Positions 23,346 to 33,706 are shown, numbered from the stretch's first letter. The stretch: DNA of 64,000 nucleotides from Cylicocyclus nassatus (GCA_958299035.1 CATQJL010000112.1:14546880-14610879); one strand, 5' to 3'. Notes: a model not told the origin generated them from the sequence alone. Translations and numbers: made by a program.

Positions 23346-26324
23346 ATGTCTCATATAGAATCTCGAGTAAAGGCTAGGGCGTCCCCCGGAAGCGACGCGC
23401 ATTCGAGCCCGACGAATGCGAATAGTGGGCGAGGGTTACCGTCTCAGCAAGGTGAACGGGGACGGCTAAAGCGGCTAGTTCACCAGAGGCAACGATCAAA
23501 GGCATCGCAGACTCTCCGTCTAGCTACCATCAATACGGGTACACTCACTTCTCGTTCTCGAGAGTTAGCAGATCTTCTGAAGAGACGGCGAGTTGATGTA
23601 GCCTGCATACAGGAAACGAAGTGGAGCGGGGCAAAGTCACGCGACATCGGAGATGGATATAAGCTCCTCTACAACGGTGCTACCCGCACCAGAAACGGGG
23701 TTGGTATAGCTGTCTCGGAGACTCTAAGGAGCAATATAGTTGGCGTTGAGCGCATAAGCGATCGTCTGATGAGCATAAAGCTAGATACCGGGAAACAGGT
23801 CCTACGAGTAATCACTGCCTATGCGCCACAAGTCGGATGTAAGGATGATGAAAAGGACGCGTTCTGGCAGGAGCTTGATGACCACATCAGTTCAATTCCA
23901 CAGGACGAGAGACTCCTGCTAGGAGCGGACCTCAACGGACATGTGGGAGAAAGGCGAGGAGAAGCCGGAGAATGTCACGGAGGCCACGGATACGGAACAT
24001 GCAATGAAGAAGGTGAGCGCATTCTGGAATTCGCCTCAGCTCATGATCTGGTCTTGGCGAACACATACTACATCAAGAAGAATGACCACCTCATCACATA
24101 TGCAAGTGGAGACCGACGAACACAGATAGACTTCTGGGCTATCCGACGGCGTGACCTCAAAAACGTAAAGGACTGCAAAGTCATTCCCGGTGAGAGCTGC
24201 ATACCTCAGCATAGGCCACTCCTTCTCGACATCAGAGTCTCAATCGACAGGCACACCAGGAGAGCCACAGAGACCAGGACACGCATCAAATGGTGGAAAC
24301 TGAAGACCAGCGACCAGGCCAAACAAACACTGTCAACAACTCTACCAAGCCTGCAAGAGAACCCAGAGCAATCCTGGGCAAGCTTGAAAGATCGAGTCCA
24401 CCAAGTGGCACACATGATCCTGGGAAGTACAAAGCCAGGAAAAAGAAGGATTAATCGAGAAACCTGGTGGTGGAATGACGGCGTGCAAAAAGTCGTAAAG
24501 GAGAAGAGGGATGCGTACAAGCGATGGCATAAGACGAAATCGGAGGACGATCGCCAGACATACCAACAGGCCAAACACGCTGCGAAGTCTTCCGTAAAGA
24601 AGGCAAAACAGGTATACATGAAAGGGCTCTACGATCAACTAGATTCTCGCGAGGGAGAACGTGAGATATACCGGATAGCGAGAAGAAGAGCGGAATCCAC
24701 GAAAGATATGGAACACTTCCTCCATATCAAAGACAAACTTGGTAGGACGCTAAGAAAACCAGAGGACATCACCGAGAGATGGAGAACCTACTTCGAAGAG
24801 ATGGCTACCACAAACCGCACCATCAACTCCATCCCAGAAGCCAGTCCCATAGAAGGACCAGTACCAGCAATCACGGAAAAAGAAGTATGGCTGGCTGTGA
24901 GTAAAACAAAGAATGGCAAGGCAACTGGTCCAGACGACATACCAAGCGAATTCTGGAAAATATGTGGACCGTCCGGAGCCACATGGCTAACGAGTCTCCT
25001 CAATCAAGTCATAAGGAGCAAGAGCATGCCTCACGATTGGTACACCAGCACGACCATCCCGATATGGAAAAACAAAGGAGACATAGCAGATTGCGCATCC
25101 TACCGACCAATCCGACTGATGAGCCACACTCTAAAAATCTTCGAGCGAATAATCGAAACGCGTCTTCGAGATATCATAGAATTGTCACCAAATCAGTGCG
25201 GATTCGTGAAAGGAGTAGGCACAACTGACGCAATCCACTCCGTTCGGATAGTGATGGAGAAATATAGAGAGAAGCAGAAGGAATTGCATGCAGCCTTCCT
25301 GGACCTGGAGAAAGCCTTCGATAAGGTGCCCCATGAAGTCATATGGTGGGCCTTACGGAAACACAGGGTGCCAGAGGAGTACATTCAGTGGATAAAGTTG
25401 ATCTACCACAACGCTTCAAGCCACGTGCAAACAGCTGCAGGGCAATCGAAAGAATTCCAAATCAAGGTTGGAGTGCACCAAGGCTCAGTTCTCTCTCCCT
25501 TGCTCTTCATCACTGTGATGAACGCCGTGATGGAACCACTTAGACGTGAACCTCCTTGGACACTTCTCTACGCAGATGATGTGGTCTTGATAGCAAGTAC
25601 CAGAAAGGAGCTACAAGACATGGTACAAAACTGGAAGAACAGGCTAGAGTTGTATGGCCTGAAGCTAAACACCAGGAAGACAGAATATATGGAAATAGGG
25701 AAGCAAACTCCTGGTACCATAAGCATCGATGGTGAAGAGCTAAAGAAGACAACGTCATACAAGTACCTAGGCAGTCACATCTCAGCGGTGGGAGGCTTAC
25801 AAGAGGAGGTCGCAGGCAGGATCAACACAGCATGGATGAAATGGAGAGCCTTAACAGGAGTTCTGTGCGACAGAAGAATGCCGGTGCAACTCAAGTCCCA
25901 ACTGTACCGAACCGTTATCCGCCCAGCAGCACTGTATGGCAGTGAATGCTGGCCATGTACGCGGAGTGAGGAGCGCAAGCTCAGTGTCATGGAAACAAGG
26001 ATGCTACGATGGACCATAGGTGTCACACTGAAGGATCACATCTGCAACGACACTATACGAGCTAAAATGAAAGTCGCTCCAATTGCCCAGAAAATGCAAG
26101 AAAAGAGGCTACGATGGTATGGGCATGTGCGCAGAAGGGATGAAAGTCACATCACAAGGTTAGCCTTGGCGGTGGAAGCACCAGGCAAAAGACCCAGAGG
26201 TAGGCCCAAAATGAGGTGGATGGACAGAGTCAAGGCCGATCTGCGAGAACTTGGTATAGACGAAGACCTTGCCTCAGATAGAATAACATGGAGACATCTG
26301 ACGAGAAAAGCAGACCCTGCATAA
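23346..26324 (+). CDS. RTE endonuclease-reverse transcriptase, complete
   Basis: 992-aa polyprotein for target nicking and target-primed reverse transcription. After a basic N-terminal stretch of about 55 residues, the endonuclease runs from LRLATINTGTLTSRSREL through CIQETKW, DLNGHVG, QIDFWAIRR and IPQHRPLLLDI. The reverse transcriptase has AFLDLEKAFDKVPHEVIWWAL, GVHQGSVLSPLLF and YADDVV at about residues 742-747. The RTE C-terminal region has RLRWYGHVRR and KRPRGRPKMRW. The ATG at 23346 is taken because the endonuclease domain starts about 55 codons later and no better start precedes it. No frameshift or stop. Every Phe codon is TTC, none TTT, and TTT is also absent across codon boundaries. 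Often annotated by similarity as craniofacial development protein 2-like, which is a misnomer for RTE ORFs. Confidence 0.96.
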   Translation: MSHIESRVKARASPGSDAHSSPTNANSGRGLPSQQGERGRLKRLVHQRQRSKASQTLRLATINTGTLTSRSRELADLLKRRRVDVACIQETKWSGAKSRDIGDGYKLLYNGATRTRNGVGIAVSETLRSNIVGVERISDRLMSIKLDTGKQVLRVITAYAPQVGCKDDEKDAFWQELDDHISSIPQDERLLLGADLNGHVGERRGEAGECHGGHGYGTCNEEGERILEFASAHDLVLANTYYIKKNDHLITYASGDRRTQIDFWAIRRRDLKNVKDCKVIPGESCIPQHRPLLLDIRVSIDRHTRRATETRTRIKWWKLKTSDQAKQTLSTTLPSLQENPEQSWASLKDRVHQVAHMILGSTKPGKRRINRETWWWNDGVQKVVKEKRDAYKRWHKTKSEDDRQTYQQAKHAAKSSVKKAKQVYMKGLYDQLDSREGEREIYRIARRRAESTKDMEHFLHIKDKLGRTLRKPEDITERWRTYFEEMATTNRTINSIPEASPIEGPVPAITEKEVWLAVSKTKNGKATGPDDIPSEFWKICGPSGATWLTSLLNQVIRSKSMPHDWYTSTTIPIWKNKGDIADCASYRPIRLMSHTLKIFERIIETRLRDIIELSPNQCGFVKGVGTTDAIHSVRIVMEKYREKQKELHAAFLDLEKAFDKVPHEVIWWALRKHRVPEEYIQWIKLIYHNASSHVQTAAGQSKEFQIKVGVHQGSVLSPLLFITVMNAVMEPLRREPPWTLLYADDVVLIASTRKELQDMVQNWKNRLELYGLKLNTRKTEYMEIGKQTPGTISIDGEELKKTTSYKYLGSHISAVGGLQEEVAGRINTAWMKWRALTGVLCDRRMPVQLKSQLYRTVIRPAALYGSECWPCTRSEERKLSVMETRMLRWTIGVTLKDHICNDTIRAKMKVAPIAQKMQEKRLRWYGHVRRRDESHITRLALAVEAPGKRPRGRPKMRWMDRVKADLRELGIDEDLASDRITWRHLTRKADPA

Positions 26325-26366
26325 GCGGGACACATGCGAGGATAAAAAAAAAAAAAAAAAAAAAAA

Positions 26367-26381
26367 TTCTGCAATGCAAAA
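26367..26381 (+). repeat. Right 15-bp target site duplication of RTE copy B
   Basis: TTCTGCAATGCAAAA directly after the A tail; identical to 23141-23155. The first T4 run after the element, a potential polymerase III stop, is at 26424-26427. Confidence 0.95.
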
Positions 26382-27276
26382 CTCGTGCAAGACGAGATCA
26401 GCGACAGGCAAAAAGCTATTTGGTTTTAGTAATGTTTCATTAAGAGGCTATAGTATGAATTAAAATCTCCAAGTGTGACTCCAGAAAAACCACAAAATAC
26501 CTTACTGATTAACTTGCGCGCGACACGCAGGTATTTTCCAGAGAATTGTTCTACCTCTTCATGAAAAAATGCTCCTGTGATGCAAGGAACACACCACATG
26601 ATAGAGCAAGGTTTTGGCTGCAACATACTATAAGCGCAAAATCTAGGATGGTCTGGAAAGATCGGCTTTTAAACAAAGTCATATGTTTGCCACATGCTCA
26701 AAAACTGCAAATTTTGGGGGCACGAATGAGCAAAAGAAAACCAGAAATTGACTCCAAATCAGGTTGGAGGTCAATTTCAGCAAAGGAAAAGAACTGGGTA
26801 TTTATCTAGAAGCTTTGTGGAAGCACTATAGCATTGATTCCGGTAACAGATATGTTTCTATAGCTTACAAATGTGATTTGAAAACAAAACAGCCACTGGC
26901 ACGCGGGTGGCATTTGCGTACTTTTTATTGCCATTTTTGGAAAAATAATTGTTGGCGAACGCAAGTACTACGATTTGATAGCGCAAAGCCTCCTCTACAC
27001 TGTGGACATAAAAACCCTTCAAAATGTCTCAAGAATCTCTAGTTACGGAATGAATTATAACTAACAAAAAATTAGGTTTTTGCGCTTTTCCAAAGTAATA
27101 GTACGACAACTTCATCATTTGCACAAAAGTTTGGCAATCACCTTGAGCTCATAAAACGCTATTTTGTAGAGGATGATTGCAGCTTTCTAACACACGAATT
27201 TTGGAATCAAAACTATGTGTAGTTTTTTTGCGGCACTCCTGCAAAGTTGACGCAAATAATTTTGGCGCACCCTGTA

Positions 27277-27763
27277 GGTGGCTTGAAAGCCACCTAATCC
27301 CGAAAAAAGTTTGCCATGCCCTTAGTTCACAAAATTTTTTCATAATTTTTCATACATAGTCCCAGCTCCCCATTGCCCATCTACACACCTAATTTGATGC
27401 AATTTCATCTTCAATTCGCTGTAAACAAACCCTTTGTTTATTTGCTGGCGGCATGCCGGCAGCGTGCCGGCAGCAGATCAAAATACAATGCTGTGCTCTT
27501 CCGCAAAAACGATACCCCCTTTGCTTTTTCCTCCCAAAAACGATATTTCCTTTGCTTTTTTCTCCCAAAAACGATATTCAGGTTGCTTTGCAAGCCACCT
27601 GTGCCGAGCCCTGATTATGGTACGATGCAAACTTCGTGTTTATGATCAGCAAATCTAACTAGCCTAGTATGAAAGTTTTCGGGCCGCTTTCTTTCCTTTC
27701 TAAGGCAAATATGGCCCTCCATGGCTTAAAGCCTAATTTCTACCGTAATCCTACACTAATTAA
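27277..27763. other. Spacer with fragments of a CAGGGTGTCCC-family interior
   Basis: A short hairpin GGTGGCTTGAAAGCCACC follows the TIR end. The stretch around 27640-27745 (AAATCTAACTAGCCTAGTATGAAAG, TAATTTCTACCGTAATCCTAC) matches interior sequence of the element at 44540-45215 and of 35985-36226. Frames of about 60-110 codons here are read through repeats. Confidence 0.5.
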
Positions 27764-28330
27764 CACGTTGACGACGGTGTCGCGCAATGGTGCGCGACAG
27801 GCAGTCTGTCCCTGTGGACGATGTCGCGCAATGGTGCGCGACACCCTAAACATCAGTTTTAATGTGCACAATGGTTCAATTTGTGTTCATATAATCAAGT
27901 TAGGCTCGAAAGTATTTCATGTTGGCTCCGCCCCCCTTTTGACAAACTCCGCCCACTCCACTGCCCTCTATAAAAAAAACTTTCTTCGTTCTCAAATCGC
28001 ATAGAAAAGCTCATAGATGACAGGGGAACCTCAAATAATCTTAATTGTGACCCCGTCCCCCGTAATGCAGGCTCCACCCCCTCAGTGGCAAGCTCCGCCC
28101 ACTTTTCAAAAATGCCGGAATTCGCACGAATTCATTGATTTTGAGCAATTTCCAGCATTTTTGAGAAGTGGGCGGGGCTTGCTAAAAGTGGGCGGAGCTG
28201 TCCCGCCCACTTGCATTTGTATATCTCACGCATAGATGCATGCATATATATGTGCAGCCGGCTGTGAAAATGCCCGGAAACGGTTCGTCCACAGGGACAG
28301 ACCTTCAAAAAATGGCTAGTCGTCAACGTG
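27764..28330. mobile_element. CACGTTGACGAC-ended inverted-repeat element
   Basis: Left end CACGTTGACGAC and right end GTCGTCAACGTG are exact inverse copies; a second shared block CTGTCCCTGTGGACGA (left, about 27808) recurs inverted as TCGTCCACAGGGACAG (right, about 28285). The interior holds two copies of a perfect 8-bp hairpin (27779-27798, 27823-27842) and several GTGGGCGGGGCTT-like blocks in both orientations. The target duplication could not be fixed, so the superfamily is open. Confidence 0.6.
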
Positions 28331-28394
28331 ATCGGTAATTACTCTAAACCGTAAAAAAACCTAAGTTGAGGCCAGCTCTACAAAATCTTTCTTC

Positions 28395-29019
28395 ATAAGG
28401 CTGAATGTCTGTTTGTACGTATGTCTGCATGCATGTGTGTACCAGTAGCGTACCGTGGGGAGGGGGGGGGAACTAGGCCCCCCTCGAAAACGGGTCGCGG
28501 AATTTTTGACAGTTACTTAAATGTGTTATAAAAATGCGCAAAGAACTTGTTTTTACTTGTGCATAATCAAAATAATTTTTAAAAATTTTTGAAAAATTCA
28601 AATTAGCCTCGTAACAAAAATTTTCGGAGGCGTGGCTTCCGCCACGCCCCCATCTTCTGAGATTTTGGGGCCAGGAGCCCAAAAGAATTTTGGGAGGCAT
28701 CCCAAAAAGGCGTTAGCCACGCACCTTCATCCAAAAAAATTTTTTGTCGCCCCCTCCTCCTTCCCCCCCCCCCGAACGAAAATCCTGGTACGCCACTGGT
28801 GTGTACGTATGTTCCGAATAGAAACTTCCATTTTTAAACCGTCCAGACCAAACTTGGCATACATACATTTCGGAGCGGGTCGGGTGTCGTAAGCTACTTT
28901 TCGTCTTTTCATCGGTATTGTTTTTATCGATTTTTATAGATTTTTATCGATTTTTTGTAAAGTTTGATCTGGGGGCTGGGAGTTGGCATGGGGGGGGGGG
29001 TAATGAGCATGCTGGTTGT
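28395..29019 (+). repeat. Dispersed GTCTGT / GGCTGGGAGTTGGCA repeat, copy 1
   Basis: Ordered landmarks are a GTCTGTTTGTACG tract, GTGTGTACG..TTCCGAATAGAAA, TTGGCATACATACATTTCGG, GGGTGTCGTAAGCTACTTTTC, an ATCGATTTTT tract and GGCTGGGAGTTGGCATGGGG. The same order occurs at 42690-43160. A hAT element (28443-28798) and a mariner-like element (29022-30847) have inserted; the repeat seems to resume at 30850-30960 (GAATTGGCATGTAGAAGTGG, GCCGGGCGAGCCGGTTAAGC). Confidence 0.6.
28443..28798. mobile_element. hAT-type MITE with perfect 8-bp duplication
   Basis: The ends CAGTAGCGTACC and (reverse complement of the right end) CAGTGGCGTACC are inverted repeats; GTGTGTAC is present immediately left (28435-28442) and right (28799-28806). 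Eight-base duplications and CAGTGGCGTA-type ends are typical of hAT elements. The 356-bp body is GC-rich with G8/C10 runs and has no ORF of note. Confidence 0.85.
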
Positions 29020-29021
29020 TA

Positions 29022-30847
29022 TTAGACTGTCAAGAAAATAATGTTGGTTTTGATTTAATTGCTTTAACAAAGCAACCAGACTCACCCAACAAAAGGTAGG
29101 AAATACTGTTCGATAGAGCAAAGCTAGCTCTACAAGATGGCATTCATGGTTTTGAGCCAAGCTCGTTCCACGGAGAGTTCGGATCCAAAATCTAGAGATT
29201 TCCAAATGCCCAAAAAACCAAAAAAATCAGATCTTCGTCCAATTAATTTCCACGGACCTCCCACTCGCAAACATCAATATTTTCGATGTCTGTGTCTTCT
29301 CAAAGCAATGCTGAGTTGTTCTTGAATATGTAGTTCTATACTACATGCCTAGGTTAGCATAACTATAGATTCTCAACCCATTCCAAGCGATAGTTTTCGA
29401 AAAATATCAAACGGCTTTTTTCCTCACAGTTTCAGTGTTAAAATCAACATTTCTTAAAAACTAGCGCTGAGGCTGGAAATCTACAGTTATGCTTATCTAG
29501 GCTTGTAGTACAGAACTATTAGATTAGGTTGTGTAATAAGTTCTGTCCCATTCTTTCCTTCGATTTTTTCTTAATACTTTGTGCGATGTTCTGCAAATTG
29601 TTTATATGCATTTGAAAGCTCTAAGCCTTCTCTGTTAAAACTTTCATTTCGGTTTTTCACACCGGAAGACTTGAAAGAGTTTTACAGCGTCAAATTTGGA
29701 AAATCAAACAGGGGAAATCCATTTTCGACAACTACGTTACGTCGCCCTCCAATTAATCAGAATGCCTACGAATGAGCTCGAAAAATTTACTACGCGTAAG
29801 CAAAGAATGCCATAGCTTCTACTGCGCTTCAGGACTGCCAAAACTTTTCAAAAATCATTTCTGTAAACTTTAGAAAAGTCTTCTTTCTGACGCCTTTTCA
29901 ACGTTGACATTCGGCCTCATCTGAAGGCATCCTGAGGGAGGACGGTAGACGAATCGTTTAGAAAAGACATAAGGGATGGTTTGTGGCTCCAATATTAACG
30001 AATTCATAGGCTAAATACTCAAAATTCGAATCTTGGAAGCCACAAAGTTTAGGCACGCGTAGCGGCGAACGTCGGCATGAACAAAGTCTTGCTTTGCTGA
30101 CTTTTGAAAATGTCAGTAAATACACGGTGGAAGGAAGGAAACAGGCACAAACAGTGATAGAATGAAGCGTAAGAGTCTAATAGATTGTTTTGCTTGTTGT
30201 CAAGCTTGTTTAATAAGTTTTACCAACGAAAAGCGAGAAAAATTTGGAGGAAGGTGTCGAAAATCGATTTTTTGGCTCTTTGGATTTTTTGTTTCAATGA
30301 TAAAAATCTTTTTCAAGTTCTTGCTATGTCCGGGAATGATGCATATGAGCCTGCAGAGCAGACTTGGAGCTTTCAAAAACATATACATTTTATCTCAAAT
30401 TAAGTCAATGTTGCCGCGAAAAAAACTAATACAAAAGATAGAACAGAACTTATTACACGACCTAATACATATGCAAGATATGCAAGAACGGCTCAGCACT
30501 GCTTTGAGACGATCACGGAAATTTTGGTTTTCTCAGTTTCCAGTCAAGGAAAATATACAGCAAGTGCACGTATGGATAACAGACATCGAAAGTATTGATG
30601 CTTGCGAGTGGGAGGTCCGCAGAAATTATTTGGAGAAGATCTGATTTTTTTTCGGTTTTTTGCATTTGGAAATCTTTAGATTTTGGGTTCGAACTCTCCG
30701 TGGAACGAGCTTGGCGCGAAACCATGAATGCCATCTTGTAGAGCTGGCTTTGCTCTATCGAACAGTATTTCCCAACTTTTGTTGGGTTGAGTCTGGTTGC
30801 TTTATTAAAGCAATTAAATAAAAACCGACATTTTTTTTACAACCTAA
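29022..30847. mobile_element. Palindromic mariner-like element, family 1, copy 2, split by another mariner
   Basis: Left end TTAGACTGTCAAGAAAATAA after TA (29020-29021), right end TTACAACCTAA before TA (30848-30849). The left arm to about 29520 and the right arm from about 30468 match the two arms of 11373-12316. The centre is displaced by a second mariner-like element at 29524-30465. Confidence 0.85.
29524..30465. mobile_element. Nested mariner-like element
   Basis: Left end TTAGGTTGTGTAATAAGTTC and right end (reverse complement) TTAGGTCGTGTAATAAGTTC share the first 25 bases or so as inverted repeats. It sits in the palindromic element just before the ACATATGCAA block of the right arm. TA is intact on the right (30466-30467) but not on the left. 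A 160-codon plus frame (30162-30644) crosses its right boundary into the host element and is not a gene. Confidence 0.75.
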
Positions 30848-30849
30848 TA

Positions 30850-31950
30850 AAGTAGCAGAAATAGGGAATTGGCATGTAGAAGTGGGCAACAGGGCAAGAT
30901 TGTACAGGGATAGGGATGGAACCTTTATCGTAGTGTTCTGGCAGGGCCGGGCGAGCCGGTTAAGCCAGCTACTGTAGTACTACCTAAAGCTTTTCAAAAA
31001 AATTCACAACAAAAGAGTTATTAACGATCAAACGTTTACTACGTCTGAAACATCCTATATAACGGTAACCATGCAATAATCTATTCTAGGTTTGTGAGAT
31101 CCTGTATGTACAAATCGCTGTAACGTTACAACTATAATTTGCTTTTAGAGAAGTAAGTGCATGTACTTACATATGATACTATTTGTGGCTGTGCAATTTC
31201 TGTTAAGGTTTACAATCAGCCAGCTGATGAAACTTTTTACCACGCACATGATATCCACACACTAAAAAGCCCTTTGTATCTCAAAAATGCCAACATCATC
31301 CAATCAGAACACTACAGAAATATATTTACAGAAACTTAGTGACTGTGTGGAGTCGCATTTGTTGAAAGCCGAAGTTGTTTGGGAGCGTGTCGCATCGCTC
31401 TGAAAGATTATAATACAAAAATAGCATTAACAGAAAAACAATGGCTTTTCATTGTCATAAACGCCTATAAACTTCTACATGCAAAGGTCTTGGATTAAAA
31501 TATAACTGATAAATATGAGAAAGGCTGTGTGCCAAGAGGCAAAGGTAAATCATAAGATTCCATTTCCTTTTTTGTACACTTAAGTATTTGCTTAAGCTGT
31601 TTTGCTGCGTTCTTACTGTATGACGGGCGAGCGTAGGAGACACACTGTTTTAAGCTTCTGCCCTTCGACTAATTCCTTTTTACCCTTTCAACCAAAACGT
31701 GTTACTTTTTTCTTTGACAAGTGGCAGGGAAATAGTCCTTATAGGATCTATGAAAAAAAATCCCTAGAATAAAGCACGTACTTCATGAGTACTCTTAGAA
31801 AAAATGGGTCCGGATAACGGAAAGGTACCGAATTTAGTATAGTTCGCGAGACGATCTGATTCTTCAGTTGATTTCACTTTTTTTTAATCAACTGAAAAGA
31901 GTTGGACTAGGGGATAAGTGAGCTTTTGCTGAATACGAAATTATAGTAGG
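30850..31950. other. No gene seen
   Basis: After the tail of the dispersed repeat there is AT-rich DNA. A perfect 11-bp hairpin TTCAGTTGATT / AATCAACTGAA lies at 31863-31896 around a T-rich loop. No ORF above about 62 codons is supported. Confidence 0.45.
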
Positions 31951-31959
31951 TGAAGGAAA

Positions 31960-33386
31960 TGGCATATAAAAGTGGGACAGAGAACTATAATTTATGAACC
32001 GAGCCAATCCGTTATCCCAGTATTGCATAAGTATACGGCAATATTAATTTCAAAAGCTACTTTTACATGACATTAGTAACAGTTAACCATAATTAAACAT
32101 TTGCTCAATAGTACAGTCATACAGGTCGTCCTTGTTTTTCCAGTATGTAACATTGACGGGTGGTAAAGTGCATAAATTTGTGCAAACTTGCGAAGCATAT
32201 AAATATGTGGAGCTGAAGACCGCGGACAAGCACTCACTTTTCTTACTTTTCATATTTAGTTATGTAAAAGGCATTCCTTAGTAAAAGCATTTCATCCGTT
32301 CTTCCTGTACGATAACACTCTATGCTGAGAAAAATAACAAAAAAGTAATGACCTCGCAGACTTTTCCATAGTCTTATCATGCGTAGGGTTTAAATTTGAA
32401 CATAGTTTTCCCAACTACTGCAAAAGTTCTACCCACTCCCTGCCTCTCTGGATGCCTACCTGTGGAGGAAGAAACAAATTCCATTGAAAATCTCCGAAAA
32501 ATCACAATGATATTGGAAGTCTCTTTATTCCGAGGTTTTTCTTATACAAGCCCTCGTTTTCAAAAAATCGAGTGGGGGGAGTCTTATCCTTCCTTAATTT
32601 TCGTGAAACGACTGTTAAGATACAGCTTTTCTTGACGAAGTAACGTTGGTTGGGAATTTATGCCATAAAAATTTCTAATTTAGAAATTTCTGAAGCAACT
32701 AAATTAAAAGCCGAAAACTTTCGTATTATTGAGAGGATTGAAAAAATGAATGAAAAATGAGAATTGAAAAAAAAAACGTTTCTTGTCATACTGAAAGCAA
32801 GTTCAGTGGTATCCGAATTTTTCCAAAAATTAGTTACGGAATATTTGAGACATCTTAATCGACCATTGGCCACACAATGAGCAAAGTTTAAGAAAGATTA
32901 ACAGGGCATTCGCCTTCGCTATTTTATTGGAGTGATGAGGGAGCTTTCAGCATATTGAGATGTTTTGCAAAAGTTTTCTGCTGATTTGTTTTTGTAATTC
33001 TACGGTCAGCTACAAAAGGTGCTGTCGCGCACCGAAGGCGACCTTCGGGAATAGGATGCCAATGACATAAGTTTTTTCTTGGAACGTAGCGAACAAGCAT
33101 TCTTGGTTGAAGAACATGATTATTCTACTTGAGAACAAAGTGCACGCTTCACGCTTCTCATTTGAAAATAAAATAGTCGCGGATGACGGAGAATATATCC
33201 AACCGTAACCATCTGGCGTACTATAACTACATTACGAATTTGTCGCTACGCCGTCCTGAAGATTCATGAGTTTCCCATTACTGCTACCACTACTCAAAAA
33301 GTTAAAATTTCTCTGAAGTGATTTTCCCTACGAATCTTAGCAGCATGTTCATTATGATCACAAAAAATTGCAGGCTCACGGACAAC
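31960..33386 (+). repeat. Upstream flank shared with the second secreted-protein gene
   Basis: The region aligns in order with 45225-46485: GTGGGACAG / GTAGGACAG, CAGTATGTAAC / CAGTATTTATG, the TATAAATA block, TTCCTTAGTAAAAGC, GTACTGCAAAA-type CTACTGCAAAAGTTCT, and ATGTTCATTATGATCACA just before the start codon. Thus the duplication covers promoter, leader and gene. No separate gene is seen inside it. Confidence 0.7.
32198..32240 (+). promoter_or_regulatory. Conserved TATA-type core promoter, copy 1
   Basis: TATAAATATGTGGAGCTGAA followed about 30 bp later by CAAGCACTCACTTTTCTT is matched at 45476 by TATAAATATATGGAGCTGAG and CAAGCACTCACTCTTCTT. A TATA box with an initiator-like TCACT at about +31 suggests the transcription start of the secreted-protein gene, about 1.15 kb before its ATG, which would require a 5' UTR intron or trans-splicing. 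Confidence 0.5.
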
Positions 33387-33639
33387 ATGTTTTTTGACAA
33401 GCTGTTGTTTGTTGTACTTCTGGCCTTTGTGTACGGTCAGGAAGGTGGAAAACCCGGCTTTGGTTTTAAAGTAGACCCCTTGCCTTTCGCTCGATTTGGT
33501 GTTGGTTCTGGCGAAAGCAGTTCTTCTGGCGAAAGCACTTCCTCCAGCGAAAGCAGTTCTTCTAGCAGTAGCGGTTCTTCTAGCGAATCAGAGCCAGAAG
33601 CACAACCAGCACCAGAGCCAGAACCAGAACCAGAACCAC

Positions 33640-33706
<67 letters not shown>

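Larger units (their letters stand above)
23156..26366 (+). mobile_element. Complete RTE LINE copy B
   Basis: A full-length insertion: perfect 15-bp target duplication on both sides, about 190 nt of 5' UTR, an uninterrupted 992-codon ORF, 19 nt of 3' UTR and a tail of more than 20 A. The first bases of the element form a tRNA-like type-2 RNA polymerase III promoter (see 23157-23235). Reading every line, I find no TTT trinucleotide on the sense strand from 23156 to 26366, whereas AAA is frequent; the RTE at 2-2758 has T runs. These three facts together suggest an RNA polymerase III transcribed LINE. Perfect target copies and an intact frame indicate a very recent insertion. Confidence 0.95.
23112..27274. 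mobile_element. CAGGGTGCGCC-ended DNA transposon, split by an RTE LINE
   Basis: CAGGGTGCGCCAGAATTATT follows TA at 23110-23111 and the right end, read on the other strand, is CAGGGTGCGCCAAAATTATT with TA at 27275-27276. The host element is about 0.94 kb once the RTE insertion 23156-26381 (one target copy counted) is removed. The insertion point lies only 44 bp inside the left end. I see no transposase frame in the remaining 26382-27274. Confidence 0.85.

Noticed and set aside
30162..30644. 160-codon frame as a transposase
   Set aside because: It crosses the junction between the nested and the host mariner-like elements and shows no DDD/E motif order.
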